NCBI RefSeq assembly: GCF_000738435.1
Contig: NZ_CP003984.1
Coordinates: 682,001-746,000 of the forward strand
Source: Planktomarina temperata RCA23
Lineage (GTDB): Bacteria > Pseudomonadota > Alphaproteobacteria > Rhodobacterales > Rhodobacteraceae
Direction: 5' to 3'
DNA length: 64,000 nucleotides
Part shown: piece by piece, positions 23,919 to 31,446 of the stretch
How positions within the stretch are numbered: the stretch's first letter is position 1
Layout of the letters: every line of letters begins with the position of its first letter
Notes under the pieces: generated by a model
Told to the model about the DNA's origin: nothing
Databases searched by the model: none
What the model saw: only the letters and a program-made list of their open reading frames with translations
Position numbers and translations under genes: made by a program

Positions 23919-24299
23919 ATGGTAATGGATGACCGTGAAGAGCTACGTCGTCTAATCGATGTTATTGAAAAGTCCTCGGGTAGCGGCAGCCTTGAGCAGG
24001 CAGTTGATGACATCAAAACCTTTGCCAACACCGCAAGCTTTCTAGCCAACAAACTGGACACGAAGCTTAAAAGTGGAAAAGTCAGCGCTAAGAGTAAACC
24101 CAAATCGCGCTTGGGAAAAGCAATAGCGTCAGTGCCCAAGCCTAATATACCAAAGTCACCAAAGTCACCAAGTTCGCCGCCCGATCCGTCTTCTACAAAT
24201 ACATCCGGCATGCCAACAGCGACCAGTATTGCTACGTCACAGGCTGACTTTGATCGTCTAAAACCTCAGAGTTCGCAACCACCCGTTGGAGCCAGTTGA
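23919..24299 (+). CDS. Unrecognised small island protein with a low-complexity tail
   Basis: This is a 126-residue frame. The first ~55 residues are helical ('DREELRRLIDVIEKSSGSGSLEQAVDDIKTFANTASF' style), and the rest is a Lys/Ser/Pro-rich disordered tail ('PKSPKSPSSPPDPSS'). An AGGGGG run precedes ATG 23919 at workable spacing. No domain was recognised. It is the last gene of the element-A core before the IS remnant. Confidence 0.5.
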   Translation: MVMDDREELRRLIDVIEKSSGSGSLEQAVDDIKTFANTASFLANKLDTKLKSGKVSAKSKPKSRLGKAIASVPKPNIPKSPKSPSSPPDPSSTNTSGMPTATSIATSQADFDRLKPQSSQPPVGAS

Positions 24300-24565
24300 T
24301 CGCAGTGGTGTCTGTTGCCGTCTGTGCTGCGGCTTACGGGCTCGACCTTAATCGTGCCGCTAAGTGTGGCAGCTAACGCGGGTTGGTGGATTACACAGGG
24401 TTTTGGCGTGCAACTGCACGGTATGGGGTTAAACGAAGGTGTTTGATTTGCTCGTTGAACTTTATGTCGACAGGCATAGTTTAGATGGAATTAGTCCTGA
24501 TTGTTTAATCTGAAATTGAATTAATTCAGCTAGGCACCTGCGTTGATATTTTAAAGATGACCCAA

Positions 24566-24755
24566 ACCTTGCAGAAATTCGTTTCAATCAAGGCTCCAAT
24601 CCAGAACCACTTCAATCATGAAAGACATCTAGAAAGCAGACAGACTTATAAGCAAAAACGCAGTGCCGCTCTCATTGAGTGGTTTCAAATCTACGCTTCA
24701 TAGATTTGTGTGATCGTGGTACTTTGAGACCCGTTAGACTTTGTCTGGCAACACC
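24566..24755 (+). mobile_element. Right-end remnant of an IS6-type insertion sequence
   Basis: About 155-190 bases match the last part of the intact element at 55470-56272. They cover the end of the transposase gene ('ACTTCAATCATGAAAGACATCT' region, then the same 3' codons), the 3' untranslated strip and the terminal repeat 'TTTGTCTGGCAACACC' (24740-24755). The 5' side is progressively mutated and the rest of the transposase is gone. Orientation is the same as the left-end remnant at 49338, so the two bracket the second cargo. Confidence 0.8.
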
Positions 24756-24959
24756 TCCAGTTCACACCTAGGCTTGCTGAGTTACCATTCAATTCACCGT
24801 GGGATAGCTGGTCTGGATCTGGATCAAACCGCCAACTGCCTTGACGATTTTGACAAACCCGTGAGTCGCAAAAGGCATGGTACTTTTAAACCCTGCAGTT
24901 TTGCGCCCTGGATTTTTGCGGACCAGACTACCAATGGACAGGTCCTCAGCGTTTGCGAT

Positions 24960-25259
24960 CTGGTAGCGCCCGTTCAATTCCGTTTCATGTTTTTGGGCTA
25001 CTGGCTGGTGCTGGCGACCGCCACCAGTCATGCCGGCTTTGAAAACCTGGTGCTGGGAGACAAAGCGCACCTTAAGGTCGGGTCGTTCCACCACCAACTG
25101 CATCACCGGTATTTCGAATGTAACTACGGCAATGCCGAGATGCCGTGGGACAACTGGTTCGGCAGCTATCATGATGGAAGTCATGAAGCGACCGAACGCG
25201 TGCGGGAAACCAAGAAGCGTATGTATGCGAACATACAACGCGAAGGAAAAAATAATTGA
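24960..25259 (+). pseudogene. Sterol desaturase / fatty-acid hydroxylase family, C-terminal fragment
   Basis: The frame encodes 'SHAGFENLV', the histidine cluster 'FHHQLHHRYFECNYG' and 'MPWDNWFGSYHDG', which are the C-terminal iron-ligand boxes of the fatty-acid hydroxylase superfamily (sterol desaturase type). The N-terminal membrane part with the first histidine boxes is missing. The frame opens inside the adjacent IS remnant instead. It is therefore a truncated gene at the edge of the second cargo. Confidence 0.75.
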
Positions 25260-25270
25260 CACCGGGTCAA

Positions 25271-25400
25271 ATGCTGGTGGATCGGCGCGCCTTTCCTCTA
25301 CTGAAAGACAAAGTTGCTCTGGTCACCGGAGCTGGGTCCGGAATCGGGCGCGCAGGTGCGATCGCAATGGCACAGCACGGCGCAACAGTGATTGTAACTG
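25271..25400 (+). pseudogene. SDR gene, N-terminal fragment cut by an IS6-type end
   Basis: The fragment encodes 'LKDKVALVTGAGSGIGRAGAIAMAQHGATVIVT', the N-terminal Rossmann segment of a classical SDR. It then runs abruptly into GGCTTTGTCTGACAACACC (25402-25420), the terminal repeat of the IS6-type element found elsewhere in the window. The remainder of the SDR is absent. It starts 11 bases after the desaturase fragment, so both may once have been one operon. Confidence 0.75.
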
Positions 25401-25401
25401 A

Positions 25402-25420
25402 GGCTTTGTCTGACAACACC
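25402..25420 (+). repeat. Isolated terminal repeat of the IS6-type element
   Basis: GGCTTTGTCTGACAACACC differs by one base from the right terminus of the intact IS at 56254-56272. No transposase sequence accompanies it. It truncates the SDR fragment and marks a second IS-mediated junction 650 bases inside the first. Confidence 0.7.
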
Positions 25421-25467
25421 TTTGGCTTTGTCTGTGAACGCCGTCGCAGAGCACCCTGTGAACACCC

Positions 25468-25893
25468 TTAGAACTCTTTGGAGAGCGCTATTACCGTCTC
25501 GGTACGCTTGACACCATCGATTTTATAAATCTGCTCCAAAACGATATTTAGTTTTAGTTTTTTGATGGGCTTGATCAGAAGCAAGAAGTCGTGCTCTCCT
25601 ACGACCCTTAAACAATTTGCTACCTCTGGCATGGTGGCAAATTCATGTACCGCTGCTTCTCCCTTGCTTCGGATTTCCATGGTGATCATTACAATTGCTC
25701 CTATGCCATCTGTTTCAAGCGTCGAAGGTTCCTTGATTGTGTAGCCAAGAATCTGCTGATCTTGCTCCAGTCTTGAAAGCCTTGCTTGCACTGCGGTGCG
25801 CGAACGGCCAACCTTCCTAGAAAGATTAGTGACAGGCAGACGCGAGTCCCTGCGCAGTGCTTCAAGTATTTGCTCGTCGATTTCATCTCGCAT
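25468..25893 (-). CDS. Lrp/AsnC-family transcriptional regulator
   Basis: The protein is 141 residues. It has an N-terminal winged helix ('DEQILEALRRDSRLPVTNLSRKVGRSRTAVQARLSRLE') and a C-terminal RAM ligand-binding domain ('VMITMEIRSKG', 'VGEHDFLLLIKP', 'IDGVKRTETVIAL'). Members respond to amino acids or related acids. It is divergently transcribed from an aminotransferase gene, the usual arrangement for a local regulator of amino-acid catabolism. ATG 25893 is chosen over an in-frame TTG seven codons upstream. Confidence 0.92.
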   Translation of the reverse strand: MRDEIDEQILEALRRDSRLPVTNLSRKVGRSRTAVQARLSRLEQDQQILGYTIKEPSTLETDGIGAIVMITMEIRSKGEAAVHEFATMPEVANCLRVVGEHDFLLLIKPIKKLKLNIVLEQIYKIDGVKRTETVIALSKEF

Positions 25894-26006
25894 TGTTGTA
25901 AAAGTCCGCTCCAACTTACACGTTGCTTACGTTATAGGCACATTGCCTAATATTTCAATCGATTAAACAATAGACATGACAGGTCATTTTGGCTGACAGT
26001 TTTTCT

Positions 26007-27179
26007 ATGGACAACACAACACTATTAAACTCGATATCTTACCGTGCGCGGGCCTTGGAGGCATCCAAGATCCGCGAGGTTGCAGAGCTTGGAATGAAGC
26101 AAGACGGCGTGTTACCACTCTGGTTCGGTGAAGGCGCCTGGCCGACCAATTCACTGATTGTGGACGCTGCAATTGCCGCGCTCAAGGCTGGCAATCATAT
26201 GTACCAGCCGAACAATGGCGCGATGGCGCTGCGGCAAGCGATTTGTGCTTATAGCAACGAACTTCTGGGCAGCCGTCTGAAACCGGCTCAGGTCACAGTC
26301 ACCCCTTCCGGAATGCAAGGCCTCATGCTGACGGCTGAATTTCTTGTGACTCCCGGCGACCGGGTTGTCACAGTTGAGCCGGGCTGGCCCAATATCATCG
26401 GTGCTTTCAAGGCGACCGGCGCAGAGATTGCGAGCGTGGCAATTGCGCCGAAGGGCGGTCATTGGGCGCTCGACGTGGAAGAGCTGATCGCGGCGCTGAC
26501 ACCGGGCACCAAAGCGGTGGTGATTAACTCGCCCAACAACCCCACCGGCTGGACCATGCCGACCGAGGAGCAGCGTCTGGTGCTGGAGCATTGCCGCCGG
26601 CACGGCATCTGGATCGTTGCCGATGACGTCTATTCCCGGCTCTACCGCCATGGGCGTCACGCACCCTCATTCCTGTCGATGGCAGAGCCTGAGGATTTGC
26701 TGGTCTCCGTCAATTCGTTTTCAAAATGCTGGTCGATGACCGGATGGCGGCTTGGCTGGATTACGGCGCCAGCCGCGTTCGAGGCGAAGCTGGGTCAGCT
26801 GACCGAGTTCAACACCTCCTGCACAGCCGGTTTTGTCCAGGAAGCGGGTATTGCCGCCCTGCGCGACGGCGAAGCGGAAATTACCAGCCTGCTGAGCAAG
26901 ATCCAGGCAGGGTATGAAATGACTGCTGAGCGCCTCAGCGCCTTCTCGCGGGTGGAATTCATTGAGCCTGATGGTGCCTTCTATTGCTTCTTTCGGGTTG
27001 AGGGGTTGACCGATAGCTTCGCCGCGGCAGGTGAAATCCTTGAGCAAACCAAAGTCGGGCTGGCGCCCGGGGTGGCGTTCGGCCCCCAGGGGGAAGGTTA
27101 TCTGCGGCTCTGCTACGCGCAACCTGCCGATGTTCTCGAAGAAGCCTTCGTGCGGCTCGAACCATTTCTTTCAAAGTGA
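26007..27179 (+). CDS. PLP-dependent aminotransferase, class I/II
   Basis: The 390-residue fold-type-I aminotransferase has 'PNNPTGW' (PLP hydrogen-bonding Asn), 'IVADDVYSRLY' (Asp for the pyridine nitrogen), the Schiff-base lysine in 'SFSKCWSMTGWRLGW' and the C-terminal Arg in 'YLRLCYA'. Specificity is not readable. A start at ATG 26007 ('MDNTTLLNSIS') is supported by the related 20-codon remnant at 41933-41995, which begins 'MNNTALHNSIS'. TTG 25989 is an alternative. First gene of the plus-strand catabolic run. Confidence 0.92.
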   Translation: MDNTTLLNSISYRARALEASKIREVAELGMKQDGVLPLWFGEGAWPTNSLIVDAAIAALKAGNHMYQPNNGAMALRQAICAYSNELLGSRLKPAQVTVTPSGMQGLMLTAEFLVTPGDRVVTVEPGWPNIIGAFKATGAEIASVAIAPKGGHWALDVEELIAALTPGTKAVVINSPNNPTGWTMPTEEQRLVLEHCRRHGIWIVADDVYSRLYRHGRHAPSFLSMAEPEDLLVSVNSFSKCWSMTGWRLGWITAPAAFEAKLGQLTEFNTSCTAGFVQEAGIAALRDGEAEITSLLSKIQAGYEMTAERLSAFSRVEFIEPDGAFYCFFRVEGLTDSFAAAGEILEQTKVGLAPGVAFGPQGEGYLRLCYAQPADVLEEAFVRLEPFLSK

Positions 27180-27203
27180 CGTCTAGAAACTGGGATCAAT
27201 ATC

Positions 27204-27950
27204 ATGACATATGAATTTAGCCTTGAGGGCAAGACCACCTTGATAACCGCCGCCGGGCAGGGCATCGGGCGCGCCAGCGCTGAGGCTTTCGCCAAGGCCG
27301 GTGCCTCGGTCATTGCCACCGACATCAATGAAACTGCTCTGGCCGAGCTTGAAGGGCTTGACGGCATTACAGCATGGAAACTGGATGCCACCAATCCAGA
27401 AGACATTAAGCGAGTATTGGCAGAAGCTGGTAGGCTGGACGTGTTGTTCAACTGCGCTGGATTTGTCCATGCGGGCAATATCCTGGAAAGCACCGAGGAA
27501 GACTGGGACTTTGCCTTCGACCTGAATGCCAAGGCCATGTACCGCCTGTGTAAAGCAGTTCTGCCGGGCATGCTTGAACAAGGCAAGGGTTCGATCATTA
27601 ACATGTCCTCGGTGGCATCTTCATTGAAGGGCGTGCCAAATCGTTTTGTCTATTGCGCGTCCAAGGCGGCGGTTATCGGCATGACCAAAGCGATCGCTGC
27701 TGACTACGTAACCCAAGGCATCCGATGCAATGCAATTTGCCCTGGTACCGTGGATAGCCCGTCGTTGCATGACAGGTTGCGCGCAACTGGCGACTATGAG
27801 GTAGCGCACGAGCAATTCATTGCGCGCCAGCCCATGGGACGCGTTGGCGCAGCAGACGAAATTGCAGCGCTTGCAGTTTACCTAGCCTCGGATGCCAGCG
27901 GATTTACCACGGGCCAAGCCCATATCATCGACGGCGGCTGGGCCCTCTAA
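27204..27950 (+). CDS. SDR, 2-keto-3-deoxy-L-fuconate dehydrogenase-like
   Basis: The 248-residue classical SDR has 'TAAGQGIGRASA', 'ATDINETALAEL', 'NCAGFVH', 'MSSVASSLKG', the catalytic 'YCASKAAVIG' and 'CPGTVDSPS'. It is a clear paralogue of the fucose-cluster enzyme at 8977-9708, sharing most of these blocks word for word. It may oxidise a 2-keto-3-deoxy sugar acid at C4. It is followed after 12 bases by a paralogue of the FAH hydrolase, so the two-enzyme step is present in both cargoes. Confidence 0.9.
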   Translation: MTYEFSLEGKTTLITAAGQGIGRASAEAFAKAGASVIATDINETALAELEGLDGITAWKLDATNPEDIKRVLAEAGRLDVLFNCAGFVHAGNILESTEEDWDFAFDLNAKAMYRLCKAVLPGMLEQGKGSIINMSSVASSLKGVPNRFVYCASKAAVIGMTKAIAADYVTQGIRCNAICPGTVDSPSLHDRLRATGDYEVAHEQFIARQPMGRVGAADEIAALAVYLASDASGFTTGQAHIIDGGWAL

Positions 27951-27962
27951 ACGGAGACTATC

Positions 27963-28817
27963 ATGAAACTTTTACGTTACGGCCCGAAAGGGCAGGAAAA
28001 ACCCGGTATCGTTGACGCCGAAGGCGTTGTGCGCGATCTGTCCGGCTTGGTGTATGACATTGCTGGTGACGTTCTGACGGATCAAGGCCTGGCCGGCATT
28101 GCCGAAGCTGACCTGTCGTCGCTGCCTGCCGTTGAAGTCGACCGATATGGTCCATGCGTCGGCGGTGTGGGCAAGTTCGTCTGTATTGGACTCAACTACT
28201 CAGACCATGCCGAGGAGAGCGGGCTGGAGGTGCCGCCGGAGCCGGTGATCTTTGCCAAGGCGACCTCGGCAATTTGCGGTCCCAACGACGCGGTTGAAAT
28301 CCCCCTTGGCTCGAAGGCCACCGACTGGGAAGTTGAACTGGGAGTGGTGATCGGCAAAGAGGCAAAATACATCGATGAGGCAGACGCTCTCGACCATGTT
28401 GCGGGCTACTGCGTGATCAACGACATTTCCGAACGTGATTTCCAGAACAAGCGCGCGGGTCAATGGACTAAGGGCAAATCAGCCGACACCTTCGGGCCCA
28501 TCGGACCGTGGTTGGTTACCCGCGACGAAGTGCCGGACCCGCAGAATCTATCAATGTATCTGGACGTGAACGGAAAGCGCCGACAGGACGGCAGCACCAA
28601 CACTATGGTGTTTGGCGTGGCTCACCTCGTCTCCTACCTTTCGCAATTCATGAGCCTTCAGCCAGGCGACATTATCTCCACTGGCACCCCTCCTGGTGTC
28701 GGCATGGGGATCAAACCCGAACCCGTTTATCTCAAGGTTGGCGACAATATGGAGCTCGGCATCGAAGGTCTGGGCGTGCAGCACCAGAACGTCATGGCAG
28801 CAATCAAAGGGGCATAG
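27963..28817 (+). CDS. FAH-family hydrolase, 2,4-diketo-3-deoxy-acid hydrolase-like
   Basis: The protein is 284 residues. It starts 'MKLLRYGPKGQEKPG' and carries 'IGLNYSDHAEESG', 'WEVELGVVIG', 'GYCVINDISERDFQ', 'KSADTFGPIGPWL' and 'STGTPPGVGMG'. It parallels the enzyme at 8091-8933 in every block. With the preceding SDR it should oxidise and hydrolyse a 2-keto-3-deoxy sugar acid to pyruvate plus a hydroxy acid (lactate from 6-deoxy sugars, glycolate from pentoses). A GGAG box precedes the start. Confidence 0.9.
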   Translation: MKLLRYGPKGQEKPGIVDAEGVVRDLSGLVYDIAGDVLTDQGLAGIAEADLSSLPAVEVDRYGPCVGGVGKFVCIGLNYSDHAEESGLEVPPEPVIFAKATSAICGPNDAVEIPLGSKATDWEVELGVVIGKEAKYIDEADALDHVAGYCVINDISERDFQNKRAGQWTKGKSADTFGPIGPWLVTRDEVPDPQNLSMYLDVNGKRRQDGSTNTMVFGVAHLVSYLSQFMSLQPGDIISTGTPPGVGMGIKPEPVYLKVGDNMELGIEGLGVQHQNVMAAIKGA

Positions 28818-28819
28818 CG

Positions 28820-29548
28820 ATGGAAAACCAGATCGCGGTGGTCACCGGTGGCGCGCAGGGAATTGGTTTGGCTGTGGCCCGGCTGCTGATCCAAAAAGGT
28901 GTGCTTGTTGCCAGCTGGGATATAGATCCAGGCAACAAGGACGCCATGGCTGACCTCGGCAGCAATGCAATGGCAGTTGACTGCAAAATCAATGATTTGG
29001 CGACAGTGGAAGCCGCCTATGCGCGCACCTGTGAGGCATTCGGTGTTCCTTCTATTCTAATCAACAGTGCGGGAATTTCCGGGCCGAATGCGCACCTGGA
29101 TGCTTATGACCCTGAGGCTTGGAAACAAGTCATTGATGTCAATCTCAACGGCACTTTCTATGTGAACCGGGTCTGCGTTCCAGGTATGAAAGAGCAGGGT
29201 TATGGTCGCATTCTGAATGTGGCCTCCGTTGCGGGCAAGGAGGGCAATCCCAATGCCTCTGCATATTCAGCTTCCAAAGCGGCGGTAATTGGTCTGACCA
29301 AGTCTTTGGGAAAGGAGTTGGCTGGATACGACATCGCGGTCAATTGCGTAACACCCGCCGCCGCCCGGACCCGGATTTTCGATCAAATGACCCAAGAGCA
29401 TATCGATTACATGCTTTCCAAAATTCCCCGTGGTCGGTTTCTGAAAGTTGAAGAGGCCGCGGAGATGATGGTTTGGGCGGTATCACCTGAAAACTCGTTC
29501 ACCACGGGCGCTGTGTTCGATTTGTCAGGCGGCCGGTCCACCTACTAA
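28820..29548 (+). CDS. SDR-family oxidoreductase (2-dehydro-3-deoxy-L-rhamnonate dehydrogenase-like)
   Basis: The protein is 242 residues, starting at ATG 28820, two bases after the FAH stop. It has the motif 'VTGGAQGIGLAVA', NAD-type Asp in 'SWDIDPG', 'NSAGISGP', 'VASVAGKEGN', catalytic 'YSASKAAVIG' and 'FTTGAVFDLSGG'. It resembles SDRs of sugar-acid pathways, such as the dehydrogenase acting on 2-keto-3-deoxy-L-rhamnonate, but specificity is inferred from neighbours only. The frame also extends far upstream inside the FAH gene; that extension is a shadow. Confidence 0.88.
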   Translation: MENQIAVVTGGAQGIGLAVARLLIQKGVLVASWDIDPGNKDAMADLGSNAMAVDCKINDLATVEAAYARTCEAFGVPSILINSAGISGPNAHLDAYDPEAWKQVIDVNLNGTFYVNRVCVPGMKEQGYGRILNVASVAGKEGNPNASAYSASKAAVIGLTKSLGKELAGYDIAVNCVTPAAARTRIFDQMTQEHIDYMLSKIPRGRFLKVEEAAEMMVWAVSPENSFTTGAVFDLSGGRSTY

Positions 29549-29581
29549 CTCTTGTAAATTAAGTCACTTGGAGGAAAACCC

Positions 29582-30247
29582 ATGACAGATAATGACAAAA
29601 AAGCCGCTCTCACCGAACGCCTTGCAAAATGCTACAGCGGAGCAGTTTATGACGCCCTGCGCGAGAGAGGGATCGACAATACTGTTCTGCCCAAAGACAT
29701 CCGGCCGATTGACGATACTCATGTTCTTGCTGGTCCCGTTTTCACAATTTCAGGAACACCAAAACCTGGGATTAGTGCTGATGATGCTCTGCTGGCTTGG
29801 ACGGGTTTCCTTTCAACAGCGCCGTCTGGCCATGTCGTAGTTTGCAATGGCCACACCGACGACATCGCGATGATGGGGGAACTGTCTGCCGAGACGCTCC
29901 AGATGCGCGGTGTGCGCGGATATGTGACCAATGGCGGGTGTCGGGACAGCAATTTCATTCGTAACATCGGTTTCCCCGTTTTCCATCGCTTCTACACCGC
30001 CCGCGATGTGGTGGGCGCATGGTCGGTCGACAAAATGGAAGTCCCTGTGCAGATCGGTGACGTTGTCGTTAAGCCCGGGGATTTTCTGATTGCCGACATT
30101 GATGGGGCCATCCTTATCCCAGGTGAAATCGCTGAAGAGATCGTGGCTGAGGTAGAGGAAGTGATGAACACCGAGAACAAGGTCCGCTCGGCTATCCGTA
30201 GCGGGACGGATCCGAAGGAAGCCTACTTGACCTACGGGCGCTTCTGA
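29582..30247 (+). CDS. RraA-like / 4-hydroxy-2-oxoacid aldolase family protein
   Basis: The 221-residue protein has the family's central motif 'GYVTNGGCRDSNFIRN' (Gly-rich strand with the Arg and Asp that bind metal-enolate) and 'GDFLIADIDGAILIP'. The same fold serves HMG/CHA pyruvate aldolases and the RNase E inhibitor RraA. In a catabolic operon the aldolase or oxaloacetate-decarboxylase role is more likely. A GGAGGAAAA box precedes ATG 29582. It may release pyruvate from a keto acid made by the adjacent dehydrogenases. Confidence 0.88.
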   Translation: MTDNDKKAALTERLAKCYSGAVYDALRERGIDNTVLPKDIRPIDDTHVLAGPVFTISGTPKPGISADDALLAWTGFLSTAPSGHVVVCNGHTDDIAMMGELSAETLQMRGVRGYVTNGGCRDSNFIRNIGFPVFHRFYTARDVVGAWSVDKMEVPVQIGDVVVKPGDFLIADIDGAILIPGEIAEEIVAEVEEVMNTENKVRSAIRSGTDPKEAYLTYGRF

Positions 30248-30285
30248 GCGGTCAAACTGGCGTAACGGAACTTGGAGATACGAAT

Positions 30286-31434
30286 ATGCATATCGGTTTG
30301 CCTGACCAGGGCTGTTTTGTTCTGCGGGTCTGGAATCCAGCGGTTTCAGGGCCTTCGGTTTGCTACTTGCGCGACGGATGCATTGTCGATGTGACCTCGC
30401 GTGAAGTGGCAACAGTACGCGACCTGCTTGAGCAGGACGATCCGGCGGGCTGGATCAAGTCTGCCTCAGGCGAAGCAATTTGCACGCTGGGCGAGCTCGA
30501 GGAGAATTCCGTCGAACGGCCTGATCCTAAATTACCCTATTTTCTGGCGCCCTGCGATCTGCAGCCAGTTAAAGCATGTGGCGTGACCTTTGTATCCTCA
30601 ATGTTGGAGCGGGTGATTGAAGAGCAGGCACTCGGTGATCCTACCAAGGCCAAGGCGATCCGCGGGCGCTGCGAGACTATTTTAGGCGATAGCCTGACCG
30701 GGATTGTTCCCGGGTCAGACCAGGCAATTGAGTTGAAGAACGCGCTTCTCGCCGAGGAAGCCTGGTCGCAATACCTCGAAGTCGGAATTGGCCCGGATGC
30801 GGAAGTTTTCTCCAAGGCTCAAGCGCTGTCTTCGGTTGGCTGGGGTGCAAGCGTTGGCCTGCATCCAATGTCGCGCTGGAATAATCCGGAACCAGAAGTG
30901 GTTCTGGCGGTAAACAGCCGGGGCGAGGTCAAGGGGGCCACACTCGGAAACGACGTGAACCTTCGCGATGTCGAAGGCCGTTCGGCGCTGCTGCTTGGAA
31001 AGGCAAAAGACAACAATGCCGCCAGCTCGGTAGGACCTGCCATTCGCCTCTTTGATGGAACCTATTCGATCGCGGATGTGCGTAAAGCGGAACTTGATTT
31101 GCGGGTTACCGGGGAGGATGGCTTTGTGATGGACGGTCACAGCACAATGGCCGAGATCAGCCGCGACCCGCTGGACCTGGTCGGGCAGGCTTATGGTACG
31201 CACCATCAGTATCCCGATGGGTTCATGCTGATGATGGGAACCCTTTTCGCTCCAACCGAGGACCGTGATCACCCCGGGGGTGGTTTCACGCACAAAATGG
31301 GTGATATCGTGACCATTTCAAACTCTGATCTGGGTGCTCTGGTCAATACCGTGCGCCTTTCGACCGAATGCCCGCCCTGGGACTTCGCAGCTTCGCATCT
31401 GATGCGCAATCTGGCCCGCCGTGGCCTGCTCTGA
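30286..31434 (+). CDS. FAH-superfamily protein, 2-keto-3-deoxy-D-arabinonate dehydratase-like
   Basis: The 382-residue length and block pattern ('ACGVTFVSSMLERV', 'WNNPEPEVVLAVNSRG', 'LGNDVNLRDVEGRSALLLGKAKDNN') fit the longer FAH-fold proteins that dehydrate 2-keto-3-deoxy pentonates to 2-oxoglutarate semialdehyde. This agrees with the aldehyde dehydrogenase encoded 12 bases downstream. Metal-binding acidic residues are in 'PEVVLAVN'. A GGAG box precedes ATG 30286. Confidence 0.87.
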   Translation: MHIGLPDQGCFVLRVWNPAVSGPSVCYLRDGCIVDVTSREVATVRDLLEQDDPAGWIKSASGEAICTLGELEENSVERPDPKLPYFLAPCDLQPVKACGVTFVSSMLERVIEEQALGDPTKAKAIRGRCETILGDSLTGIVPGSDQAIELKNALLAEEAWSQYLEVGIGPDAEVFSKAQALSSVGWGASVGLHPMSRWNNPEPEVVLAVNSRGEVKGATLGNDVNLRDVEGRSALLLGKAKDNNAASSVGPAIRLFDGTYSIADVRKAELDLRVTGEDGFVMDGHSTMAEISRDPLDLVGQAYGTHHQYPDGFMLMMGTLFAPTEDRDHPGGGFTHKMGDIVTISNSDLGALVNTVRLSTECPPWDFAASHLMRNLARRGLL

Positions 31435-31446
31435 ACGGAGACACTC

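Noticed and set aside
24741-24959. N-terminal part of the desaturase gene
   Set aside because: The frame is open but the expected membrane and histidine-box sequences are not readable, and the first bases belong to the IS remnant.
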